Program-made: the position numbers and the translations under genes
Shown here: positions 40,787 to 47,837 of the stretch, piece by piece
Layout: the number at the start of each line of letters is the position of its first letter
Numbering within the stretch: position 1 is the stretch's first letter
Notes under the pieces: generated by a model
The model's database searches: none
The model's input: the letters and a program-made list of their open reading frames with translations, nothing else
Told to the model about the DNA's origin: nothing
Assembly: GCF_900177415.1 (NCBI RefSeq)
Contig: NZ_FXAF01000011.1
Coordinates: 558,001 to 622,000 of the forward strand
Source: Xaviernesmea oryzae
Lineage (GTDB): Bacteria; Pseudomonadota; Alphaproteobacteria; Rhizobiales; Rhizobiaceae
Direction of reading: 5' to 3'
Length of the DNA: 64,000 nucleotides

Positions 40787-41348
40787 TCATCCCGGCTCCT
40801 CTTCGGGCCAAGGGGAGATGAAGGCGCGGGAGGCACAGGCTCCCGCGCCGCTCTCCTTCGAGGCACAGATCCTCGCTCTCCTGCCGCAGCTCCGGCGCTA
40901 TTCGCGCAGCCTGACGCGATCGGACACGGAGAGCGAGGACCTGCTGCAGGACTGCATCGAAAAGGCGCTCGTCAACCGGACGCAATGGCGCGGCTCGAAT
41001 TTCAAATCCTGGGTCTACAGGATCATGACCAATCTTCACCTCAACGCGCGACGCCTGAATGCGCGGCGGCCGTCCGTGGGGATCGAGGATGCGGAGGGCC
41101 TGGCGGCAAGCCCCGGCGTGGATGATCCGCTGGAAAGGAACCGCCTCGTCCAGGCGCTCGAAACGCTGCCGAAGGAGGCGCGCGCCATCCTGATGCTCGT
41201 GGTCGTCGAGGGTTACGCCTACCAGGAAGTCGCCAACATGCTCGAAATCCCTGTCGGCACCGTCATGTCGCGCCTCTCGCGGGCGCGCCAGGCCTTGCGC
41301 GAAAAAATGCGGGAGGAGAACGTCATTCAATTGCGGAGACCCCGATGA
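40770..41348 (+). CDS. ECF-family RNA polymerase sigma factor
   Basis: 192 residues. Region 2 is LRRYSRSLTRSDTESEDLLQDCIEKAL plus FKSWVYRIMTNLHLN, and region 4 is LPKEARAILMLVVVEGYAYQEVANMLEIPVGTVMSRLSRARQALR. It directs polymerase to a stress regulon when released by the anti-sigma factor encoded next. The first ATG at 40770 overlaps the secreted-protein gene but lacks a good ribosome site; ATG 40818 abuts AAGGGGAG, so the exact start is unsure. It ends in an ATGA overlap with the anti-sigma gene. Confidence 0.92.
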   Translation: MSQNPDHPGSSSGQGEMKAREAQAPAPLSFEAQILALLPQLRRYSRSLTRSDTESEDLLQDCIEKALVNRTQWRGSNFKSWVYRIMTNLHLNARRLNARRPSVGIEDAEGLAASPGVDDPLERNRLVQALETLPKEARAILMLVVVEGYAYQEVANMLEIPVGTVMSRLSRARQALREKMREENVIQLRRPR

Positions 41349-42130
41349 CCGAAGCCCGATCCGTAACCGAGGCGGACCTGCACGCCTATGCCGACGGCTT
41401 CCTCGACGAGGCCGGCCGCGCCCGCGTCGAACGTTTCCTGGCAGACAATCCGGAAGCGGCGGAAATGATCGCCGACTGGCAGGCACAGAGCGACGAATTG
41501 CGCGCCGCCTTTGCGCCTTACGAAAAATCCAAATCCTTCGATATCCGGCTGCTTTCCGTCGGCTTTGCCAGGCCGGCGGCCCCGCCCGGGCGGCGCTTCG
41601 CTCTGGCTGCCGCGGCCGTCCTTGTCTTCGCGCTTGGCGCGCTCGGCGGCCATTATGGACCGCGGCTCTTCGAGCGTCCCGAAATCCGTCTCGCCTATAC
41701 GGAAGTCCTGCCGCGGGAAGCCCGCAATGCCTTCCTCGTCTATGCGAACGAAGTCCGCCATCCAGTCGAGGTGTTTGCCGACGAGGAGACGCATCTTGCC
41801 AACTGGCTCGGCAAGCGGCTTTCCATCGCCGATCTCAAGGTCCCGAACCTGCAGCCGCTGGGTTTCAAGCTGGTGGGAGGCCGGCTTCTGCCCGTCGGCG
41901 GCAAGCCGGGCGCGATGTTCATGTACGAGAATCAGACCGGCCAGCGCGTGACGGTCCTCGTCGGCCGCAACAGGGAAAACCGGACGACGAGCTTCCGCTT
42001 CGCCTCCGCCAATGATGTCGAGACCTTTTACTGGATCGACGGCGAACTCGGATATGCGGTTACCGGCGAGATTTCCCGCGATATGCTCCAGAAGATCGCC
42101 GAGGAATGCTATCGGCAGTTTCCGTCCTGA
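41345..42130 (+). CDS. transmembrane anti-sigma factor
   Basis: 261 residues. The cytoplasmic N-terminal anti-sigma helices (about 1-60, TEADLHAYADGFLDEAGRARVERFL) resemble the ASD fold but lack the zinc Cx2C. One membrane helix follows (about 83-101), then an extracytoplasmic domain of about 155 residues. The start overlaps the sigma-factor stop by 4 bases, the standard layout for equal synthesis of sigma and anti-sigma. The signal sensed outside is unknown; the secreted protein encoded first in the operon is a candidate partner. Confidence 0.9.
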   Translation: MTEARSVTEADLHAYADGFLDEAGRARVERFLADNPEAAEMIADWQAQSDELRAAFAPYEKSKSFDIRLLSVGFARPAAPPGRRFALAAAAVLVFALGALGGHYGPRLFERPEIRLAYTEVLPREARNAFLVYANEVRHPVEVFADEETHLANWLGKRLSIADLKVPNLQPLGFKLVGGRLLPVGGKPGAMFMYENQTGQRVTVLVGRNRENRTTSFRFASANDVETFYWIDGELGYAVTGEISRDMLQKIAEECYRQFPS

Positions 42131-42143
42131 GGCTGCAGAACCT

Positions 42144-42515
42144 TTACCGCAGCGGATCGTTGGCAAGCTCGATCGGCTTGCCGTGCGGCGTCGCCTCCGC
42201 CGCCCGCTGCCAGCTCTGTTGCAGAGCTAGAATGGTCCCGGCGTCGGCGACGCCTTTCGTCACCAGGAGACCGGAGAGCGCCGCGACCCAGCAATCGAAA
42301 TAGTCGCTGCCGTCTTCGGCACGGCCCTGCCTGCGCACCTCGACCGAAAGTGCCTCGGCCCATTCGCCCCAGGTGAACAGGCCCTTTTCGTGCAGGTGCA
42401 CGGCCATGGCGAAGGCCTCCGCCGCCCAGGGTTCGGGAAAGACCGGGTCGCCTTCCGGTGACTTCGGGAGCCCCGCAGACTGCGCAAGCCCGGACGGAAC
42501 GTCACACGTGCTCAA
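42144..42515 (-). CDS. nitrile hydratase accessory protein
   Basis: 123 residues of the small activator family found after nthAB, which helps insert the metal ion into the alpha subunit. Signatures are FPEPWAAEAFAMAVHLHEKG, FTWGEWAEALS and SDYFDCWVAALSGLLVTKGV. The likely start is TTG 42515, inside the 3' end of nthB (14-base overlap), since no ATG precedes the conserved region. Third gene of the nitrile hydratase part of the operon. Confidence 0.85.
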   Translation of the reverse strand: MSTCDVPSGLAQSAGLPKSPEGDPVFPEPWAAEAFAMAVHLHEKGLFTWGEWAEALSVEVRRQGRAEDGSDYFDCWVAALSGLLVTKGVADAGTILALQQSWQRAAEATPHGKPIELANDPLR

Positions 42516-43161
42516 GATAGCTCTCCCAGGCATCGATCGAGACGGTGAGCGTCGGATCGGCACCCTCGCCCCAGATCTCGCCGCCGTCGAAGACGACGGT
42601 ATAGACCCATTGCGGGTTCTCGCCTTTGCCATGGGCGTTGTCGTCGGGAAAAACGTAAGATCCTTGGACCTCCTCCACGACGCCCGTCCTGGCGCGGGCG
42701 TAGCGGGGCAGCCGCGTGTGGGTGGCGGGGTTGAAGTTCTTCGTCCGCACCTTGTCGCCAGGCTGGAAGAGCGGTTCCGTTTCCACCGGTCTGTCGCACG
42801 GCCCGCCTCCGGCAAGCACGCCCGGGACCATGTCCGCCGTCAGGATGCGCTTCGGCTTTGCGGGCTCGATCTGCTTATGGCCGGCATCGATCTCCGCGCG
42901 CGTCGCGAACCCATGCCGCTCCAGCAGCACTTCCAGCGCCCGCGTCCATATCTCGTAGTAGCTCGCCGCGAGATAATCCGCCGGGGGCACGTTTTCGCGG
43001 GCGTGCCGGCTTTCGTCGATCGACCACGCGCCGAAGGCACCGCAGGAAAGCGTGAGCCCGAGCGCCCGCTTCTCCCATTCGGCGTGAAAATAGGGCTCGT
43101 CCTTTTCGGGAGAAACCAGTCCGAAACCCATCTGACCGCCGAGATCGTGAGGTCCGTTCAT
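42502..43161 (-). CDS. nthB: nitrile hydratase beta subunit
   Basis: 219-residue subunit that with alpha forms the heterodimeric nitrile hydratase, converting nitriles to amides in the cytoplasm. It begins MNGPHDLGGQMGFG, the invariant N terminus of the family, and shows WEKRALGLTLSCGAFGAWSIDESRH and the SH3-like C-terminal barrel with FQPGDKVRTKNFNPATHTRLPRYAR. The start overlaps the nthA stop by four bases (ATGA). Length is standard. Confidence 0.96.
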   Translation of the reverse strand: MNGPHDLGGQMGFGLVSPEKDEPYFHAEWEKRALGLTLSCGAFGAWSIDESRHARENVPPADYLAASYYEIWTRALEVLLERHGFATRAEIDAGHKQIEPAKPKRILTADMVPGVLAGGGPCDRPVETEPLFQPGDKVRTKNFNPATHTRLPRYARARTGVVEEVQGSYVFPDDNAHGKGENPQWVYTVVFDGGEIWGEGADPTLTVSIDAWESYLEHV

Positions 43162-43811
43162 GGCCTTTTCTTCCCGGATTCGGCCCTCGCAATCGCCGTG
43201 CCGATCATCGCGTCGCGGCTGACGAGCTTGGCGAGTTCGTCCTCGCTCATACCCTCCGTCCCCTCCGGACGTTCGGGAATGACGAGGTAGCGCAGTTCGG
43301 CAGTCGAATCCCAGACGCGGATCTTCTTGGTCTCCGGCAGCGTCAGCCCGAATTCGGCAAGCACGCCGCGCGGATCGATGACGGCGCGCGAGCGATAGGC
43401 CGGCGCCTTGTACCAGACCGGCGGCAGGCCGAGCACCGACCAGGGATAGCAGGAGCAGAGCGTGCAGACGACGAGATTATGCGTGTCCGGCGTGTTGAAG
43501 ACGGCGCGCATATGCTCACCCTGCCGCCCGGCATAGCCGAGGCTCGCGATCGCCGCCGTCGCGTCCCGCTTGAGCCAGCCGGAAAAATCCGGATCGCTCC
43601 AGGCTTTGGCCACCACATGGGCGCCGTTGCGCGGGCCGATCTTCGTCTCATAGGTTTCGACGATGGCGTCGATCGCCGCCGGATCGATCAGGCCCTTTTC
43701 CGTCAGCACCGTCTCCAGCGCCCTCACCCGCGCCTGCATGTCGGTGTAGCGGTTGTCGTGGTGGTGCCCGTGATTGTGGTCGTGATCGTGATGATGATGG
43801 TCCGCGGACAT
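43158..43811 (-). CDS. nthA: cobalt-type nitrile hydratase alpha subunit
   Basis: 217 residues. The metal-binding claw VCTLCSC (near residue 113) has Thr at the variable position, the mark of cobalt-containing enzymes (iron types have Ser), and its cysteines are normally oxidised to sulfenic/sulfinic acids. VRALETVLTEKGLIDPAAID is the conserved start of the fold. The first 19 residues are extraordinarily His/Asp-rich (HHHHDHDHNHGHHHD), which could bind cobalt or another metal before insertion. ATG 43811 lies 11 bases after the LysE-family gene. Confidence 0.96.
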   Translation of the reverse strand: MSADHHHHDHDHNHGHHHDNRYTDMQARVRALETVLTEKGLIDPAAIDAIVETYETKIGPRNGAHVVAKAWSDPDFSGWLKRDATAAIASLGYAGRQGEHMRAVFNTPDTHNLVVCTLCSCYPWSVLGLPPVWYKAPAYRSRAVIDPRGVLAEFGLTLPETKKIRVWDSTAELRYLVIPERPEGTEGMSEDELAKLVSRDAMIGTAIARAESGKKRP

Positions 43812-43822
43812 GACGATCTCCT

Positions 43823-44416
43823 TCACTTCAACATCGGCCAGAGGCTCGCGACAAGCAAGACCGCCATGGTGATGTTGAACCACTTGAGCCTCGCCGGAAC
43901 GGAAAGCCACTCCCGCAGTGCCGAGCCGAAGCCGGCCCAGGTGGAAACGCTCGGCACGTTGACGGCGGCGAATGCGATGCCGACCAGCAGCACGGTCCGC
44001 AGATAATAGTCCGGATCGGTATAGGTGGCCATCGCCGTCACCGCCATGACCCAGGCCTTGGGATTGACCCACTGGAAGGCGGCCGCTCCGAGAAAGGTCA
44101 TCGGCCGCGCGCCTGCCTTGCCGTCCGAGAGATTACGCGACGTGCCGATCTTCCAGGCGATCCAGACCAGATACGCGCCGCCGGCGAATTTCAGCGCCGT
44201 ATAGACAGCCGGCAAGGTCTGCAGCAGCGCACCAAGCCCGAGACCGACCGCAATCAGCAGCGACAGGAAACCCGCGCCGATGCCGAGCATGTGCGGAACA
44301 GTCCGGGTGAACCCGAAATTCACGCCGGATGCGAAAAGCATCATATTGTTCGGCCCCGGCGTGATCGAGGTCGTGAAGGCGAATAGAACGAGAGCCAGAA
44401 AGGTTTCCAGCGACAT
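43823..44416 (-). CDS. LysE/RhtB-family exporter
   Basis: 197 residues, about six membrane helices. The N-terminal SITPGPNNMMLFASGVNFG and the mid-protein FQWVNPKAWVMAVTA are the two signatures of the LysE/RhtB amino acid exporter superfamily. It is the first gene of a cluster with nthA, nthB and the accessory gene, only 11 bases before nthA, so cotranscription is probable. A role in exporting a product or intermediate of nitrile/amide metabolism is inferred. ATG 44416 is the likely start. Confidence 0.9.
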   Translation of the reverse strand: MSLETFLALVLFAFTTSITPGPNNMMLFASGVNFGFTRTVPHMLGIGAGFLSLLIAVGLGLGALLQTLPAVYTALKFAGGAYLVWIAWKIGTSRNLSDGKAGARPMTFLGAAAFQWVNPKAWVMAVTAMATYTDPDYYLRTVLLVGIAFAAVNVPSVSTWAGFGSALREWLSVPARLKWFNITMAVLLVASLWPMLK

Positions 44417-44591
44417 GATGTCTCCCCAAGCGCCAAACGGACCCCGAATCTCTCTGTCGCCTCTTTTGCGGGCGGCTGAATGCCGGTGATAGGATCGTTG
44501 CCGACGATCCGCAAGAGGAACTGAAAGCTTGGCGCGAGGCCATATCCCGGTAGTATGAAGCTTCCCCCAAGCGACAGGTCGAGGTTTTCCG

Positions 44592-45434
44592 ATGCCCGAT
44601 ATTCCTACCGTTACCCTGCCCTCCGGCGTTTCCGTCCCGGCGCTCGGCCTCGGCACGTGGAACATGGGCGAGGAGAGCCGAAAGGCAGGCATCGAGATCG
44701 AAAGCCTGAAGCGCGGCCTCGACCTCGGCATGACGCTGATCGATACGGCGGAAATGTACGCCGAAGGCGGCGCCGAAAAGATTACGGCCGAGGCCATCGC
44801 CGGCCGTCGCGACGAGGTGTTTCTGGTCAGCAAGGTCTATCCCTGGAACGCCGGCCGCAAGGGCGTGGTCGAGGCCTGCGAGCGCAGCCTGAACCGGCTG
44901 AAGACCGATCGGCTGGACCTCTACCTCCTCCACTGGCGCGGTCAGCACCCGCTTGCCGAAACCGTAGCCGGCTTCGAGGAATTGCGCCGCGCCGGCAAGA
45001 TCGCCGCCTGGGGCGTGTCGAATTTCGATCTCGACGACATGGAAGAACTGATGGCCGTGCCGGAGGGGAGGAACTGCGCGGCCAACCAGGTGCTCTACAA
45101 TCTCTCCCGCCGCGGCGTCGAATACGATCTTCTCCCTTGGTGCCAGGAACACGGCATCGCCGTCATGGCCTATTCGCCGATCGAGCAGGGCCGGCTTCTG
45201 AGGAATGCAGACCTGATCCGCATCGCCAAGGCCTATCAGGCGACCCCGGCGCAGGTGGCATTGGCCTTCCTTCTGGAACGCGACGGCGTCGTCGCCATTC
45301 CGAAATCCGCCAATCCGGATCGCGTCGCGGAGAATGCCGAAGCGGCCGATCTGGACCTGAGCGAGGAGGACTGGAAAGCCCTGGACGCCGCCTTCCCTCC
45401 GCCGGCGCAAAAACGTCCGTTGGACATGCTCTAA
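44592..45434 (+). CDS. aldo/keto reductase
   Basis: 280-residue NADPH-dependent TIM-barrel reductase. The tetrad is visible: Asp in LIDTAEMYAEGG with Tyr, Lys in FLVSKVYPW and His in YLLHWRGQHP; the cofactor-phosphate loop is AIPKSANPDRV near residue 237. It belongs to the AKR5-like group acting on small carbonyls such as 2,5-diketogluconate or methylglyoxal. Its 3' end overlaps the convergent capsule gene by 4 bases. Confidence 0.92.
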   Translation: MPDIPTVTLPSGVSVPALGLGTWNMGEESRKAGIEIESLKRGLDLGMTLIDTAEMYAEGGAEKITAEAIAGRRDEVFLVSKVYPWNAGRKGVVEACERSLNRLKTDRLDLYLLHWRGQHPLAETVAGFEELRRAGKIAAWGVSNFDLDDMEELMAVPEGRNCAANQVLYNLSRRGVEYDLLPWCQEHGIAVMAYSPIEQGRLLRNADLIRIAKAYQATPAQVALAFLLERDGVVAIPKSANPDRVAENAEAADLDLSEEDWKALDAAFPPPAQKRPLDML

Positions 45435-46438
45435 TCGAGAGCGAGCCGGTTGCGCTCCGCAACGAGCGTATCGATCGCCCGGAAGACGTCGATTTCTTCC
45501 CAGGTGGCGGTATCGCGGTAGGAGGGATAAAGGCTGAACGTCGCCGCGGCGAGATGATCGACGCTCGGCCGCGCCAGCCTCCTCGGCAAAGCCTCTCTCG
45601 ACGCCTCGCCCAGCCGGTCGTCGGTCAGACCCCAGCCCGCATAGAAGGGCGCGCCGTAACAGCGCACGGGAATACCCCTGAGCAGCGCATCGAGGCCGAA
45701 TTGGCTCGATACGGTCCAGACCTCGTCCACCGCGTCCAGAACCGAGGCCGCCGAGACGGCATCCGCGAGCAGGATCACCCCGGGCGCCCCGGCCGCCTTC
45801 TCGGTGAGATATCCCTTGCGGAAGCCGGCCATCACGTCCGGATGGGTGCGCACCACGCACTGGATACCGCTCGCGACCGCATCCTCGAGCATCCGCGCAA
45901 AACTCTCGGGCGACCCGCCCGACATGGGCACGGAGACGTCGCCGAACACCTGGTCGACGAGGAGAACACGCCGCCGCGTGGTGCGCTCGAGCCTGGGCTC
46001 GCGATGCGGCAGGTTGTTGTATTTCGAGAGCCTGTTTGCGACGAGCGCCTCGCGGATATTCGCTCCGAGCCCGGCCACGTCCATCTCGACCGAGCCGGCT
46101 ATCAATCCCTCCAGCCGGGAGGCTTTCGACGCATCGACGGGCATGCCGAGATCGTCGACGATGATGGAAATCGGCAGGGTATTCTCCTTGCCGAGACCGA
46201 CCGACCGCAAATAGCCGTCTTCGAGATACCAGTAGGGCAGCCTTCGGAACCAGGCTATCCGCCGCGCCAGCTTGGCGGTGGATCGCCCGCCCCAGAAAAC
46301 GATCCCCTTGATCCCCGGCGCGAAAGCGGATTCCAGGTCGCGAAGCCCGAAATAATGCTTCAGCCAGGGCGCCGATCGCGTAACGTAATGGGTGGCGCCG
46401 AGGCGCATGCCGGCGGGAGGGTACCAATCTTTCGTCAA
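45431..46438 (-). CDS. capsule polysaccharide biosynthesis protein (KpsC/LipB-like, single domain)
   Basis: 335 residues resembling one of the Kdo-transferase-like domains of KpsC/KpsS capsule proteins. Visible elements are GIVFWGGRSTAKLARRIA, YLEDGYLRSVGLG, VLLVDQVFGDVSV, VVRTHPDVMAGF, and VWTVSSQFGLDALLRGIPV with YAGWGLTDDR, the region used for CMP-Kdo-type sugar transfer. KpsC normally has two such domains; this is half-length, as in rhizobial RkpJ/LpsZ-like proteins. The start is probably TTG 46438 with AGGA six bases upstream, else ATG 46408. No other capsule genes are nearby. Confidence 0.82.
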   Translation of the reverse strand: MTKDWYPPAGMRLGATHYVTRSAPWLKHYFGLRDLESAFAPGIKGIVFWGGRSTAKLARRIAWFRRLPYWYLEDGYLRSVGLGKENTLPISIIVDDLGMPVDASKASRLEGLIAGSVEMDVAGLGANIREALVANRLSKYNNLPHREPRLERTTRRRVLLVDQVFGDVSVPMSGGSPESFARMLEDAVASGIQCVVRTHPDVMAGFRKGYLTEKAAGAPGVILLADAVSAASVLDAVDEVWTVSSQFGLDALLRGIPVRCYGAPFYAGWGLTDDRLGEASREALPRRLARPSVDHLAAATFSLYPSYRDTATWEEIDVFRAIDTLVAERNRLALD

Positions 46439-46482
46439 GCGTGTCCTAGCCTCGCCAACCGATGCGCCGGTCCCGAAGGATC

Positions 46483-47055
46483 CTACATTCCCTGCTGGCC
46501 GCGGTTCATCGCGGCAATCCCCGTGCGGCAGACCTCGATCAGCCCCAGCGGTTTCATGATTGCCACGAACTGGTCGATCTTGGAGGATTTCCCGGTGATT
46601 TCGAAGATGAAATGTTCGACCGTCGCATCGACCACCTTGGCATGAAAGGCGTCCGCCAGGCGCAGCGTCTCGGCACGACGCTCGCCCTGGCCGACCACCT
46701 TCACCAGCGCCACCTCGCGCTCGATCGGGCGCTCCTGCCCGAGTTCGCGGGCCCGCACGGTCAAGTCCAGGACCCGATGGACTGGCACGATCCGCTCGAG
46801 CTGCGCCTTGATCTGCTCGAGCACCGTCGGCGTACCATTGGTCACGATGGTGATGCGGGATAGGTGCGCCTCGTGCTCCGTCTCCGAAACCGTCAGGCTT
46901 TCGATATTGTAGCCGCGGCCGGAAAACAGGCCGATCACACGGGCGAGAACGCCCGGCTCGTTGTTGACGAGAACCGAAAGCGTATGGCTTTCGGCTTTCG
47001 CCGTCTCCGGGGCGATGAAATAGGCCGATCCCGTCGGTTGCTGATGCGCATTCAT
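46483..47055 (-). CDS. ilvH: acetolactate synthase small (regulatory) subunit
   Basis: 190 residues. The N-terminal ACT domain (SHTLSVLVNNEPGVLARVIGLFSGRGYNIESLTV) binds valine for feedback inhibition, and the C-terminal domain contains EVALVKV and FEITGKSSKIDQF. It stabilises and regulates the IlvB catalytic subunit. Normally adjacent to ilvB, it is here separated from it by a toxin-antitoxin pair of about 700 bases. ATG 47055. Confidence 0.96.
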   Translation of the reverse strand: MNAHQQPTGSAYFIAPETAKAESHTLSVLVNNEPGVLARVIGLFSGRGYNIESLTVSETEHEAHLSRITIVTNGTPTVLEQIKAQLERIVPVHRVLDLTVRARELGQERPIEREVALVKVVGQGERRAETLRLADAFHAKVVDATVEHFIFEITGKSSKIDQFVAIMKPLGLIEVCRTGIAAMNRGQQGM

Positions 47056-47085
47056 GGTCTTAAGTCCGTTTCCTCAGAATTTCAG

Positions 47086-47487
47086 TTAAAATGCCAACTC
47101 GACATTGGCCTCCGGCAGATGTTTCTTCGCGAGCTTTACCAGGTCGCGATCGAACGTGATGAAAACCGAATCCTCGGCCTTCAGGCAGACATGCATTGCA
47201 TCGGCGAAATCCATACCTTTGGAAAAGGCGTCCAGAGCCTTCATCATCCGCGGTTCCTCGATGAGGATGATCCCTTCCGAATCCGCCAAGCGGTGAAAGA
47301 GATCAAGAATGTTATCGCGATGGAAGTTGTATCTGCTGCGAAGAACCCACTCGGTTTCGAGAAGCACGGTAGGCGCGACTATGAAGTAAAACTCGGCTGC
47401 AAGTTCAGCGACTTTCGCCCATTGCTCGCTTCCGTCTTTCAGTAGCAAGCGGACAAGGATATTTGTGTCAACGGTCCTTGTCTTCAT
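47086..47487 (-). CDS. PIN-domain toxin (VapC-like)
   Basis: 133-residue PIN ribonuclease with TVDTNILVRLL (Asp7), ETEWVLRSRY (Glu), and the later SKGMDFADAMHVCLKAE (two Asp) and TFDRDLVKLA. The C-terminal acidic set is complete. It overlaps the preceding AbrB-type antitoxin by 20 bases. The pair sits between ilvB and ilvH; ilvH begins 30 bases downstream. Confidence 0.9.
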   Translation of the reverse strand: MKTRTVDTNILVRLLLKDGSEQWAKVAELAAEFYFIVAPTVLLETEWVLRSRYNFHRDNILDLFHRLADSEGIILIEEPRMMKALDAFSKGMDFADAMHVCLKAEDSVFITFDRDLVKLAKKHLPEANVELAF

Positions 47488-47785
47488 TCCATTGCCGCTC
47501 CAGTCGTTCCCAATCTTCGATCGCCGCTCGATCGATTGCTTCACGGATTGCCTCGGTCGACAGATCGACCGGTGGCCCGTCATATTCTGGGATACCGTCG
47601 AGAAACTCTTGGACCGTCAGCTTTCTTCTCGACGGATCGGCAGCCTGGTGCTGTCCCACAAGTCTCAATCTGATCTCCTCACCACCGTCGATCACCTCGA
47701 ATTCAGAGCCATCCACTAGCCCATGCGCGTTGCGCACGGACTGCGGAATAACGATGGCGCCATCCTTCATTTTTGCTCTGGCCAT
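47468..47785 (-). CDS. AbrB/MazE-type antitoxin
   Basis: 105 residues. A swapped-hairpin AbrB DNA-binding domain at the N terminus (MARAKMKDGAIVIPQSVRNAHGLVDGSEFEVIDG) is followed by an acidic C-terminal tail (EAIREAIDRAAIEDWERLE) that should wrap the PIN toxin. ATG 47785 is 52 bases after the ilvB stop, so the module could be read from the ilvB transcript or its own promoter. Confidence 0.88.
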   Translation of the reverse strand: MARAKMKDGAIVIPQSVRNAHGLVDGSEFEVIDGGEEIRLRLVGQHQAADPSRRKLTVQEFLDGIPEYDGPPVDLSTEAIREAIDRAAIEDWERLERQWNEDKDR

Positions 47786-47837
47786 GGCTCCTGCCTCCGA
47801 AAGGGATGCGATCAGTCTACCGTATCCCCTTCGTTTC

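Noticed and set aside
44133..46427. A 764-residue minus-strand frame across the aldo/keto reductase and capsule genes
   Set aside because: It reads antisense and out of frame through two genes with clear motifs; composition is Arg/Gly-rich noise.
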